A DNA stretch of 58,506 nucleotides from Chitinophagaceae bacterium UBA2791 (GCA_002352105.1 DEHV01000068.1:1-58506), one strand, 5' to 3'. Counted from the stretch's first letter, positions 43,703-52,336 are shown. A program made the numbers and translations. The notes: generated by a model from the sequence alone, not told the origin.

Positions 43703-45193
43703 TTAGTTTAAATGCCGTTTAAAGGAACAAAACAAAAAATTCTGCGTCGTGTTAAACGGCGTCGTGTGGTCTTCCGTTATGCACCGAATTTTGTCAAAGC
43801 CATTACTAAGCTCTGCAGTCAATTTTTCTTCGCTGTATTGTCGTATTTCAAGCCCGCTACATTTTTCTGGTCCATCTGTTGAAAATGTTCCAATGGTCAT
43901 ATAACCATTAACGTGATTTCTTGCTATACCAAGGTATTTTGAAACCTGCTCGCTTGTTGTTAGGAAATGAAATGTTGCCCTGTCGTGCCAAACGTCGTAA
44001 TTTGTTGTCGGCTTAAATTCTGTAACATCGCTTACTATCCAATTCACTTTTTGCGCTTTATCGCCCAAACGTTTTTTTGCTTTGTCGAGCGCATTTTTGG
44101 AAATGTCAAGCACGGTAATATTCTCGTAGCCTTCGTCAAGTAAACAGTCCACAAGTTTGCTTTCGCCGCCGCCCACGTCAATAATCTTAGCTGTTTTAGG
44201 CAAACCAAATGAATGAATAAAATCCAATGATGTTTTAGGAATCTCCTGTGTCCAGCTTACTTCATTTGGTTGTTTGGTAGCATAAATTTTATTCCAATGA
44301 TAGGCCTGGTTTTTGACAACCGCATTTATGGTATGGTGAATCAACTCTAATGTATCAAGGCTTCCCATTTCTTCCCCTTTTTCAAAATCGCCCTCTGTTT
44401 GAGCCATTGTATTGGTAAGATGCGCAAAGCAAATTACATCTTTGTCCTTTGCCTTTGCAAAAGCGTAAAGCGCAGCCGCTTCCATTTCAACACAAACTAC
44501 ATTCAATTTTTTTGCCTCATTTATTGCTGTTCGCGTTTCACGATATGGCGCGTCAGTTGTCCAACTGTTTCCTGTTTCTATTTGCAAGCCTGCGGCGCGA
44601 TAATAAGCCATTAACCTGTTCGATAAATCAGCATTGACATTGCTTGTTTCGTTGGCAGGCAGATAATGATAACTTGTTCCCTCATCCCTGGTTGCTTGCT
44701 CAATCAGCACGAATTTTGAATTGTTTTTTGTCGGGTTGATAATGCCTGCGGAAGTTACGCTGATTAAAGTTTTACAACCCGAGGCAAATAATTGTTCCGC
44801 TACAAGGACAGCAAACGATGAACCTACAGCACAACCTAAAATGGCAAATTCAACGCCTCTTTGTTTTACAGTATAAAGCCTGGTATGGTAACAAGCCCAA
44901 CATTCGTTAAGCGTTGCCTGTCCTGTTCGGATCAGATATTCTACCAAATCTCCGTCAGGATCAAGCGCACATACATCAGGAACTTTGCAGTCGTCAATAT
45001 TTTTTTGTCGTCTTGCTTCTCTCAGTAAATTTTCAGGCGTAAAAACCGAAGGCTCGCTATAATGTTTATTGCTCGTAATCATATTTTCCACTAATTTACT
45101 TTTTATTGATGCAAGTTTACGCATTTTAAGCCGATGCCTGTCTTCTCTCAAGATTTCATCAAATAGAATTTCTATATATTTCCGTTGCCGCAT
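43703..45193 (-). CDS. nucleoside phosphorylase-methyltransferase fusion
   Basis: A 496-residue two-domain protein. Residues about 75-295 are a PNP/UDP phosphorylase-family domain: FAILGCAVGSSFAVLVAEQL, TLISVTSAGIINPTKNNSKF, ATRDEGTSYHYLP and the nucleoside-site motif VEMEAAAL at about 235-242. Residues about 299-496 are a class I SAM methyltransferase beginning HWNKIYATKQPNEVSWTQ, with motif I IIDVGGGESKLVDCLL, VLDISKNALDKAKKRL and WHDRATFHFL. Each half usually occurs alone. The PNP/UDP fold also includes SAH/MTA nucleosidases, so the N-terminal half might process a nucleoside linked to the methyl transfer; this is inference. The gene is visibly AT-richer than its neighbours, lies beside repeat copy C and is probably horizontally acquired. 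Confidence 0.82.
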   Translation of the reverse strand: MRQRKYIEILFDEILREDRHRLKMRKLASIKSKLVENMITSNKHYSEPSVFTPENLLREARRQKNIDDCKVPDVCALDPDGDLVEYLIRTGQATLNECWACYHTRLYTVKQRGVEFAILGCAVGSSFAVLVAEQLFASGCKTLISVTSAGIINPTKNNSKFVLIEQATRDEGTSYHYLPANETSNVNADLSNRLMAYYRAAGLQIETGNSWTTDAPYRETRTAINEAKKLNVVCVEMEAAALYAFAKAKDKDVICFAHLTNTMAQTEGDFEKGEEMGSLDTLELIHHTINAVVKNQAYHWNKIYATKQPNEVSWTQEIPKTSLDFIHSFGLPKTAKIIDVGGGESKLVDCLLDEGYENITVLDISKNALDKAKKRLGDKAQKVNWIVSDVTEFKPTTNYDVWHDRATFHFLTTSEQVSKYLGIARNHVNGYMTIGTFSTDGPEKCSGLEIRQYSEEKLTAELSNGFDKIRCITEDHTTPFNTTQNFLFCSFKRHLN

Positions 45194-45379
45194 GTTTTCA
45201 CCGGCAACCTAATAGATTCATCTCTATAGGTCTTGGCCGTTGTCGAGACTCCCATTTATAACCTATGGGCGGCTGGAACAAATCTCAAACCTCTGGAAGA
45301 AGAAGGGGCAACATTCCCAGTTATGCCCCTTTACTAAAGGAAAATAAATAATTCTATACCTGTTTAGACGCGCAGGATA

Positions 45380-46645
45380 TCAGGCGGAAGTTTTCCGTTT
45401 GAAAAAAGACAGGCTGACGGTTTTATTGGTAATGAATGGTCGCGCCCAGAAGCCAATGCTCAGGATATAGGCCAGGGTAACATAGATCAGCAACATCCCC
45501 GTTTGTAGTCCCCATTTATCGCCTATCCAGCCGATCGTTATAGGCGCCAGCGCGCCGCCGATGATACCCGTTAATAAAATACCTGAATATGAGCCATGAT
45601 GATCTTTCAGCGAATTCAGGGCCAGCGAGAAAATAATGGGATACATCACCGCGGCAAAAAATCCCGTCATGGGGAAAGCGATCAAGGCGGCAGCCGGACT
45701 CGAAAACAAGGCGATCGTCAGGCTGATGATCGCAAGCGCGGTGAAGCCTATCAACACTTTTCGGCTATCCATTATCTTTAGCAGCAACAATCCTATCACT
45801 CCGCCGGCGGTCATAAGTCCCCAGAAATAAGCCACTGTTTGCGCGCCCGTCGTCTGCGGATCATACCCATAATATACGGAAAGATACTGCGATACCCAGT
45901 TGGCAATTCCCTGCTCTGAGCCCACATAACAAAATATCCCTAAAAAAAACAGTATCGCCGTCCGGTTCTTTAATAAAGTAAGATACATTTTTAAGGAGCC
46001 GGAAGATTCCTCCTCCTTACTCCGCTCGACCTTCGGGAACCGGCTGGCAAAAACAATAAGGATCATTGCCAGGCAGATCAGCGCAAAAACCCAATACATG
46101 GCAATCCAGGGAAGCGCCGGGGGAGTAAGCGCGGAAAGGATCGACAGAAAGGGTCCGCTACCGCCTCCTGCTTTCAGGTTCAAGGCCAGATAAGAGTAAA
46201 CCAGGGGACTGACAAATGACGCTAGGCCGAATATCAATTGCGCCATCACCGAGTTGAAGGCAAAATGTTCCTCTCCCCCGGCGACGCGTAACAAGGGATT
46301 GATCGCCACCTGGAGCATGGCCATGCCGCACCCTATTAAGAACAGCGAGGCTGCCGCCGTCAGGTAGTTCGGCGTCAGGGAAAGCATAAGCGCGCCCAGG
46401 AAGGCAAGCATAAAAGCGGCCAGTATCACTTTTTTCTCCCCATGTTTTTCAATAAGTATACCGGCCGGGATCGACATCACGCCATACGCAATAAAAAAAG
46501 CCAGGGGCAAAACTGCCACAAGAGTGAGGCTCAGGTTGAATCCCTTAATAATATCAGGAACGAGCGGACCAATGATATTAGTAAGAAAAGAGATGATGAA
46601 GAAGATGAGCATAATAAGCCCAACGATATAATAATTCCTTTTCAT
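45380..46645 (-). CDS. MFS sugar transporter, FucP-like
   Basis: A 421-residue permease with twelve helices, of the fucose/glucose-galactose proton symporter group common in Bacteroidota. LTNIIGPLVPDIIKGFNLSL at the start, the loop PAGILIEKHGEKKVILA, AINPLLRVAGGEEHFAFNSV and FCYVGSEQGIANWVSQYLSV are typical (the last has the FxYVGxE motif of the family). Sugar specificity cannot be read. It stands alone between the fusion gene and the pirin gene. Confidence 0.87.
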   Translation of the reverse strand: MKRNYYIVGLIMLIFFIISFLTNIIGPLVPDIIKGFNLSLTLVAVLPLAFFIAYGVMSIPAGILIEKHGEKKVILAAFMLAFLGALMLSLTPNYLTAAASLFLIGCGMAMLQVAINPLLRVAGGEEHFAFNSVMAQLIFGLASFVSPLVYSYLALNLKAGGGSGPFLSILSALTPPALPWIAMYWVFALICLAMILIVFASRFPKVERSKEEESSGSLKMYLTLLKNRTAILFFLGIFCYVGSEQGIANWVSQYLSVYYGYDPQTTGAQTVAYFWGLMTAGGVIGLLLLKIMDSRKVLIGFTALAIISLTIALFSSPAAALIAFPMTGFFAAVMYPIIFSLALNSLKDHHGSYSGILLTGIIGGALAPITIGWIGDKWGLQTGMLLIYVTLAYILSIGFWARPFITNKTVSLSFFKRKTSA

Positions 46646-46786
46646 AACTTTTATGATAAATAATTCCAGGATAAATTATAGATCTCGATAGTGAACCCTA
46701 TTCTTCTGCCCCTATTCTTTAGTTTTTAAAATCCTAGTATGGCATGGCTGGCGATAAGAATGAATAAGCAGCCTCAGAAAGAAACC

Positions 46787-47704
46787 TCATGAAAGCGCAG
46801 GGGGAGGCGGCCCCGTTCCTGCCGGTTTTGAGTTATCTGCGGGCAATGGAATAAATTCATGATCGTCGGTTGGCGGCAGAATGATCCTTCCTTCTTTCCA
46901 GTCGGCCTTTGCCTGTTCAATCCTGTCTTTACGGGAAGAAACAAAATTCCACCAAATAAACCTTTCGCCCAGCGGCTCGCCGCCCAACAACATGATCGTT
47001 GACTTTTCCTTTGATACAATCGATGGATCAACGCCGCTGCTGAAAACAAGCATCTGACCAGGCGTATATGTTTTGCCTGAAACTTCGATCTGTCCTTTCG
47101 CCACATATATGCAGCGTTCTGAATATTCTGCCGGCAGTCCAAACCTGGCCCCTTTTTCAAGCTCGACATGGAGATAAAATAATGGAGAGTGCGTTTTCAC
47201 GTTACTTTTCAACCCGAACGCGTTACCAGCAATCAAACGCATCCATACGCCGGCATCAGTGAACACAGGTAAAACATCCGGCTTATAATTTTCAAAAGCG
47301 GGCATTGACTCTTCATCTTTTTCCGGAAGCGCTACCCACGTCTGGATCATTTCCAGCGAGCCGCCAGCCAACGCGGCCGGGTCTTCAAACCTTTCGGAAT
47401 GGGAGATGCCCTTGCCGGCAGTCATCCAGTTCACTTCTCCCGGCAATATCAATTGCTCGGCGCCCGTGCTGTCGCGATGCATAACCTGCCCGCCGAATAA
47501 ATAACTAACCGTAGATAACCCGATATGCGGATGCGGCAATACATCCATCGATTTTGCTTTCGAAGGAACTATATCAACCGGACCGGCATGATCCATAAAA
47601 ATAAAAGGACCTACCATTCGCTTTAGCCTGAACGGGAGAATCCTTCGTACATCCATCCCCGGCGCCAGCGAGGCTTTACGCGCTTCGATAACCAGGTCTA
47701 ACAT
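46787..47704 (-). CDS. pirin family protein
   Basis: A bicupin of 305 residues from the ATG at 47704 (MLDLVIEARKASL); the frame extends 14 codons further to 47746. The N-terminal cupin has GPFIFMDHAGPVD and the metal-binding PHPHIGLSTVSYLFGGQVMH, with NWMTAGKGISHSERF (later His/Glu ligands). The C-terminal cupin has YVAKGQIEVSGKTYTPGQML. Iron-binding pirins can act as quercetinases or redox sensors; role here unknown. The C-terminus is extended and Pro-rich. Confidence 0.9.
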   Translation of the reverse strand: MLDLVIEARKASLAPGMDVRRILPFRLKRMVGPFIFMDHAGPVDIVPSKAKSMDVLPHPHIGLSTVSYLFGGQVMHRDSTGAEQLILPGEVNWMTAGKGISHSERFEDPAALAGGSLEMIQTWVALPEKDEESMPAFENYKPDVLPVFTDAGVWMRLIAGNAFGLKSNVKTHSPLFYLHVELEKGARFGLPAEYSERCIYVAKGQIEVSGKTYTPGQMLVFSSGVDPSIVSKEKSTIMLLGGEPLGERFIWWNFVSSRKDRIEQAKADWKEGRIILPPTDDHEFIPLPADNSKPAGTGPPPPALS

Positions 47705-47961
47705 GACTAATATTATTTTGCGGATTAATTTGCGGAATGCCCGCATTATCAGAACGCTCGGACATGTTCTTCACGTAATAATGGAAATATCGTCATTTAT
47801 TATCATATCGGCCGTTTCAATTTTTGCAAGTATACGGTTAAGCCCGTTTTAAGATAGTTTTCGATTAAGTTCGGCAACCTTTTGTAAAACTTAGATAAAA
47901 TACTGCGGATCTTTAAGTAAAAATCCGCATTCCCCTCATTCGAACATCCATACGCTGAAAA

Positions 47962-49266
47962 TCATTTTCCATACCAGTTCACCTTTCTGCTGGCGTACAT
48001 GGCGATGGACAGGATGATGAACAGCCCTATGCTTCCCACGAGCAGCGCGGTATCTTCGAGACGGATCAGCACAAAAATAAATCCATACAGCAATGTCAAT
48101 ATGCCCGCAAAAATGCCTGCGGCCCGCCAATTGCCGAAATGGCCCTTTGCGTACAGGGCGACCAGGGAGATCGTGGACAGCATCGCGATCAGGTAGGCGA
48201 TATCAAAAGGCACAAATTCGCTGATGGATAAGAGCAGGGTGTAGAAGATCACGAGCGCCATCCCTATCAATACATATTGTACGGGATGGACGGGCTTCTT
48301 CTGCATCATTTCCACGATAAAAAACAAGGAGAAGGTCAACCCGATGATCAGGATCGCGTATTTCACCGTCCGTTGCGCCTTTGCATATTGATCTGCGGGT
48401 TGGATCAGGGTTAGCCCGAATGCAAGCGTACGTTCGTCAAATGATACGTCTTTCAATACCGTCCCGAAAGGCAGGTTGGCTTTGTTGAATATCCAGCTCG
48501 CCGTGAACCCTGAATCGCTCAGGTTTCTCTCCGAAGGAAGAATGTTGCCGTCAAAGGACGGGCTCGGCCAATCTGATCGTAGAGAAAATGAACTGTTTCC
48601 GCTTAGGGGGATAAAATGCAGCCTTTCGCTGCCTTTTATCCTGACGCCCGATGAAAACGAAATGCGCTTACCGATATCCGCACGGTCCAATGGCACGGGA
48701 GCAGATAAACCAATATCCGCCAGATCCTTTTGAGGAAGCCCGGGAGATAATTCATTATCGGCTTCGTTGAACCGGATAACTATTCTTTCTTCAATTCCTT
48801 TAAAATCCGAGAGCCCGTAACATATCCTGATCTCCTGCCATTGGATCGTTGCCGGATCGATATCCTTAGGAATATTGATAATAAAACTCCCCTTATTATG
48901 AAGCGCAGCCTGGTAAAGCAGGACCTTGAAGATGGAGCGCGTTCTGACCTGATGGCGAATATCCCCTGTCACCTCCAGGTTCTCCGGAAGGATCCAGAAA
49001 TACTGCAGCGTCTCCACGATCTTTCCTTCGGTATCCGTTGAGACATGCTTAAAAGGCACATATAAGAATGGCCCGCTCAGGGTCTGCGCGGAAGCCCATT
49101 TACTGCTGACCTCAGCGACAACTTCCCGTTGTCTTGCCGCCCTCTCATCGATAAGGTCGCTGACAAACGCCGTAGGGATCAGCATTAGCAAAATAAGGAT
49201 GGCAATAGCCGATCCCTTGACAAAGGATTTTACAGATTGCGGCACGCGAATATTTGGCATTTCCAT
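47962..49266 (-). CDS. creD: inner membrane protein CreD
   Basis: A 434-residue CreD homologue. A first helix (about 15-35, FVKGSAIAILILLMLIPTAF), a large periplasmic domain (about 40-290; VVAEVSSKWASAQTLSGPFL-YVPF is diagnostic), then five to six C-terminal helices (about 295-428). In Enterobacteria CreD is tied to envelope integrity and colicin tolerance; in Bacteroidota it usually follows a winged-helix regulator, as here. A palindromic operator lies 43 bases upstream of its start and also upstream of the first gene of the run. Confidence 0.9.
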   Translation of the reverse strand: MEMPNIRVPQSVKSFVKGSAIAILILLMLIPTAFVSDLIDERAARQREVVAEVSSKWASAQTLSGPFLYVPFKHVSTDTEGKIVETLQYFWILPENLEVTGDIRHQVRTRSIFKVLLYQAALHNKGSFIINIPKDIDPATIQWQEIRICYGLSDFKGIEERIVIRFNEADNELSPGLPQKDLADIGLSAPVPLDRADIGKRISFSSGVRIKGSERLHFIPLSGNSSFSLRSDWPSPSFDGNILPSERNLSDSGFTASWIFNKANLPFGTVLKDVSFDERTLAFGLTLIQPADQYAKAQRTVKYAILIIGLTFSLFFIVEMMQKKPVHPVQYVLIGMALVIFYTLLLSISEFVPFDIAYLIAMLSTISLVALYAKGHFGNWRAAGIFAGILTLLYGFIFVLIRLEDTALLVGSIGLFIILSIAMYASRKVNWYGK

Positions 49267-49308
49267 GTTGTTGTGTTGTATGGGTGAGAAAATTTACTAT
49301 TTAAAAGC

Positions 49309-49325
49309 ACTTTGTAATTCAAAGT
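49309..49325. promoter_or_regulatory. palindromic operator upstream of creD
   Basis: ACTTTGTAATTCAAAGT is a perfect inverted repeat (ACTTTG-N5-CAAAGT) in the 74-bp gap between the regulator gene and creD. The same palindrome lies at 50372-50388. It overlaps a -7-like TACTTTG, so bound regulator would block transcription. Confidence 0.7.
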
Positions 49326-49340
49326 ATTTAAAGAAAAAAA

Positions 49341-49640
49341 TTAGCCGATAGACCTGATCATTTTTTCAAGCGCGTCCAGGTGGGCTTTAAAAGCCTTCTC
49401 TCCTGCTTTGGTTGCCGCATAGGTAGTATTTGTTTTACGCCCTATAAAACCCTTATGCACTTTTATATAACCGTTCTCCTCCAATGCCTTCAGGTGGCTG
49501 GCCAGGTTGCCGTCGGTTACCCGGATCAGCTCTTTCAGCTCGTTGAAGTTTATGGCGTCATTGACCAGCAAGGCGCTCATGATCCCGAGCCGGACCCGGC
49601 TATCGAATAATTTATTAAGATTTTCTATTGGATTTTTCAT
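49341..49640 (-). CDS. winged-helix transcriptional regulator
   Basis: A 99-residue single-domain regulator of the MarR/ArsR-like HTH_34 group. From the ATG at 49640: MKNPIENLNKLFDSRVRLGI, the recognition region FNELKELIRVTDGNLASHLK-ALEENGYI and a wing FIGRKTNTTYAATKAG. An in-frame ATG at 49697 would add 19 residues; the shorter form matches the family. Its start codon overlaps by one base (TGATG) the stop of a 32-codon ORF. It is the natural candidate to bind the two ACTTTG-N5-CAAAGT palindromes. Confidence 0.88.
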   Translation of the reverse strand: MKNPIENLNKLFDSRVRLGIMSALLVNDAINFNELKELIRVTDGNLASHLKALEENGYIKVHKGFIGRKTNTTYAATKAGEKAFKAHLDALEKMIRSIG

Positions 49641-49738
49641 CAGTGTCTTTTCCAATGTTTCAATGATCTGATGGAACTTGCCGCATAAAATTTCCATTCT
49701 TTTGCGTATTTAATGAGAATGGTATGCGGGCGTTTCAT
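49640..49738 (-). CDS. 32-codon ORF with strong SD, coupled to the regulator
   Basis: ATG at 49738 is preceded by AGGAGG (about 8 bases before), one of the best Shine-Dalgarno sequences in the window, lying in the last codons of the upstream membrane-protein gene. The 32-residue basic peptide begins MKRPHTILIKYAKEWKFYAA and ends SIRSLKHWKRH; its stop overlaps the regulator start as TGATG. It may be a short protein, or a translational-coupling leader carrying ribosomes to the regulator. Not long enough to judge conservation by eye. Confidence 0.5.
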   Translation of the reverse strand: MKRPHTILIKYAKEWKFYAASSIRSLKHWKRH

Positions 49739-49740
49739 GC

Positions 49741-50364
49741 TTAATTCCTCCTGTCGTACTGCCACCACATGGCTATTCCATACACGATATGCCATAGCCC
49801 GAAACCTATAGCCCATATATACAATCCTGAGCCGGCCAGCCAGAGCCCGGCTATTCCCGTGATGATCTGCGCATAACCGAGATACCTCACTTCTCCCATG
49901 GTGTATTTGCTTCCGTTGACCAGCGCCAGGCCGTAAAATATCAATGACACGGCTGCCAGCAGATCGTATTGTTGCAGGGCGATCATTCTCCATAATACAA
50001 ATCCGCCCGCCGCCATCGGCAGCAAGGTATTCCACAATAAACGCCGGGAGGTCTTGTCCCAGATTTTAACGCCGTCTTTTCTCGCCTTTACCCAGGTAAA
50101 CACGCCGGCGCTGCAAAAAGCCGCGAGAAAAACAACGCCGGCAATTACGATCAGTTCCCTTTGTAAACAGGAAACGCAGCCTGTCGCGCTAGGATAACTT
50201 TCCTGGTAAGCAGTGATCCGCTGCTGTGCCACGAACGCGCCAACCAGGGCGCAGACGCCCGCCGAAATACCGCTCCATCCGCTTAAGCTGATAAAACGGC
50301 TGCTGCGTTCCATCATCTTTCTTATGTCTTGTATTGCTTCGAGACCAATATCTGAACTCGTCAT
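49741..50364 (-). CDS. membrane protein, first gene of the creD operon
   Basis: A 207-residue protein from the ATG at 50364 (MTSSDIGLEAIQDIRKMMER); an earlier in-frame start at 50424 would place the operator inside the gene and is less likely. Six hydrophobic helices (about 27-45, 72-92, 112-130, 135-152, 160-178, 180-198) and a cytoplasmic N-terminal helix. Such proteins commonly precede a winged-helix regulator and creD in Bacteroidota. Function unknown. The operator palindrome lies 7-25 bases upstream of the start. Confidence 0.75.
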   Translation of the reverse strand: MTSSDIGLEAIQDIRKMMERSSRFISLSGWSGISAGVCALVGAFVAQQRITAYQESYPSATGCVSCLQRELIVIAGVVFLAAFCSAGVFTWVKARKDGVKIWDKTSRRLLWNTLLPMAAGGFVLWRMIALQQYDLLAAVSLIFYGLALVNGSKYTMGEVRYLGYAQIITGIAGLWLAGSGLYIWAIGFGLWHIVYGIAMWWQYDRRN

Positions 50365-50370
50365 ATAAAG

Positions 50371-50389
50371 TACTTTGAAATACAAAGTA
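50371..50389. promoter_or_regulatory. palindromic operator upstream of the creD operon
   Basis: TACTTTGAAATACAAAGTA is a perfect inverted repeat with core ACTTTG-N5-CAAAGT, identical in arms and spacing to the site before creD. It lies directly before the ATG at 50364, so the transcript leader would be very short. Confidence 0.7.
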
Positions 50390-50645
50390 AATAAAAATTT
50401 ACCGGATGTAATATAATTTGTCATTTATTTTTTAAACGCTCCTAATCTCTCTAACCGCTTCTAAATTTGGAGGAGGCCATGGGCGCTGCGACGCCTAATT
50501 AAACGGCTTCAAAGTAAGCCCCCGGTAAAGCGTTCATGCCCTTCTCCGCCGGTATTCTCATTTCTGGCCTTATCTTTCCCAAAATAAGACGTTATAGACC
50601 AATGGTTTTTTATAAGCTATTGCTAAACAAACTCTTAGAAACTGG

Positions 50646-50725
50646 CGCCCATTTCGATCCTACTATTTCGGTTTTTCATAGGATATTGGATTCTAAACGG
50701 GCTGGATTTCTATCCGGCCCTTTTT
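50646..50725. repeat. 80-bp direct repeat, copy A (left of fic)
   Basis: Identical over 80 bases to copy B at 52257-52336. Contains GGGCTGGAT-TTCT-ATCCGGCCC (50699-50720) followed by T5, a terminator on the plus strand. On the minus strand it holds a leader and the codons MKNRNSRIEMG of the small gene, which here closes after 14 codons. Confidence 0.9.
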
Positions 50726-50990
50726 CTTGCCAAAATCTCTTAATCGCCATATCTCCCCGCCTTTTGCTGCCGGTCAGGATCATACTTTGAATACGGGATT
50801 GACAACAGATCTTATTATATTGATTATCAATTAATTAAATTTTAGCAGCCTGCTTTTTGGAATTCGGATCAGCATTCTAGTTTAAGATAGGAAACTGTAA
50901 ATTTTGAAAAAGTTTGTCTATCATTTTTCTACAAATATCATAAACAACGAATTTTGACTAATATTTTCTATCATCAAAACCATTGTCTCT

Positions 50991-51120
50991 CAAATTTGAT
51001 TCGAAACCAAATACAACCAAATTTGACTTTCAAATTCCATAATCTAAATTATTTGATTATGAAAAATTCAATAAAATAAAGATCAATCTCATTTGATCTA
51101 TGTTTTATGCTAAATTTGAG
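50991..51120 (+). promoter_or_regulatory. cluster of AAATTTGA sites at the fic promoter
   Basis: CAAATTTGAT (50991-51000), CAAATTTGAC (51018-51027) and TAAATTTGAG (51111-51120) share AAATTTGA; shorter relatives occur at 50949 (AATTTTGAC), 51050 (TATTTGATT) and 51088 (CTCATTTGAT). The last full site overlaps fic codons 4-7. Fic proteins of this class end in a winged helix, so these may be autoregulatory operators. The region is strongly AT-rich. Confidence 0.45.
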
Positions 51121-52248
51121 AAAAAAATGATGAACTTGGCGATAAACGAGGCAGTATCTTATCACTATGACAAGTTTCCTCCCGGCAAACTCGACTACCA
51201 TCTGTTTATTCAGGAGATCCTGAAAGCAACAGACGCATTGGCTCGATTTGATCAAGTACTTAAAAACCTACATAACAATGAAATTCTATTGGCTCCTCTA
51301 AGAAATCAAGAGGCTGTCATTTCTTCCCGAATAGAGGGAACCATTAGCACAATGGACGAAATCCTTCAGTACGAGGCCGACGAAGATCAACAGAATGCCA
51401 ATGTCAACGTCAGGCCAGACGTTGTAGAAACAATATTATATCAGCGCGCCTTAAAAAATGCTCAAAAAGGCCTAACAGATGGATATGAAATCTCTGCAAG
51501 TTTCATAAAAATGATGCATCAGCAATTGCTATTTTATGGCAGGGGAGCGGCAAAATCGCCTGGCCAATTCAAAATAGAACAAAACTATTTAGCGGACAAA
51601 GTAAAGCGCAAAATCAATTTTATACCCATTAGTCCCGAAAAGTTAACAGATGGCTTAGGAACTCTTTTTACCTATCTAAAGGAAAGTAATGACCCGGTAT
51701 TGGTAAAAACCGCATTGATGCATTTGGAATTTGAAGCCTTGCATCCATTTCAAGACGGTAATGGAAGAATCGGAAGAATGCTGATAACACTTTTTTTATG
51801 GAAAGAAAAAGTATTGTCGCAGCCTCATTTCTATATAAGCGGATACTTTGAAGAACATAAAGATCTCTACATTGATACAATGAGAGAAGTCTCCCGAACA
51901 GGCGAATGGGAGAACTGGATCAGGTTCTTCTTAACGGCTGTAGAGAAGCAGGCAACTAAGAATCTGGCAATTGCCGAAAGTATTAAAGATCTATATGAAG
52001 AGATGAAAACAACATTCTCTGAATTGCTTTCTTCCAAATGGAGCCTGACCACGCTTGATTTTATGTTTACAAACCCGGTCTTTCGGAATAATAAGTTTAC
52101 TACATCTTCCGGAATTCCACCAGGTACTGCGGCAGGATTTACTAAAAAATTATTAGATGCCGGTTATTTGGTAAGCAAACAGGACGCTGCGGGCAGAAGA
52201 CCCGCCTTATATTCTTTTGAGCCGCTCATGAGATTAGTTAGAATCTGA
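51100..52248 (+). CDS. Fic-domain AMPylase with winged-helix C-terminus
   Basis: A 382-residue class II Fic protein, transferring AMP (or another nucleotide part) to target hydroxyls. The autoinhibitory helix has SSRIEG at about 75-80 (Ser and Glu positions of S/TxxxEG/N); the catalytic loop HPFQDGNGRIGR is intact at about 215-226. An N-terminal Fic_N-like domain (about 20-110) and a C-terminal winged helix (about 310-380, with TTSSGIPPGTAAGFTKKLLD) complete the family layout. Start at 51100; a second ATG at 51127 is possible. AT-rich codon use differs from the neighbours. Enclosed by 80-bp direct repeats, it is probably an acquired cassette; copy B supplies its terminator. Confidence 0.92.
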   Translation: MFYAKFEKKMMNLAINEAVSYHYDKFPPGKLDYHLFIQEILKATDALARFDQVLKNLHNNEILLAPLRNQEAVISSRIEGTISTMDEILQYEADEDQQNANVNVRPDVVETILYQRALKNAQKGLTDGYEISASFIKMMHQQLLFYGRGAAKSPGQFKIEQNYLADKVKRKINFIPISPEKLTDGLGTLFTYLKESNDPVLVKTALMHLEFEALHPFQDGNGRIGRMLITLFLWKEKVLSQPHFYISGYFEEHKDLYIDTMREVSRTGEWENWIRFFLTAVEKQATKNLAIAESIKDLYEEMKTTFSELLSSKWSLTTLDFMFTNPVFRNNKFTTSSGIPPGTAAGFTKKLLDAGYLVSKQDAAGRRPALYSFEPLMRLVRI

Positions 52249-52256
52249 TGTCACTC

Positions 52257-52336
52257 CGCCCATTTCGATCCTACTATTTCGGTTTTTCATAGGATATTGG
52301 ATTCTAAACGGGCTGGATTTCTATCCGGCCCTTTTT
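52257..52336. repeat. 80-bp direct repeat, copy B (right of fic)
   Basis: Exact copy of 50646-50725, 1611 bp further on, starting 9 bases after the fic stop. Its hairpin plus T run (52310-52336) is positioned to end the fic transcript. The small-gene start (MKNRNSRIEMG) is kept but runs into fic sequence. Confidence 0.9.

Noticed and set aside
50646..52336. Chromosomal integron cassette with attC-like repeats around fic
   Set aside because: The repeats are identical direct copies with a terminator hairpin; the attC core sites (RYYYAAC and GTTRRRY) and an integrase are not present.
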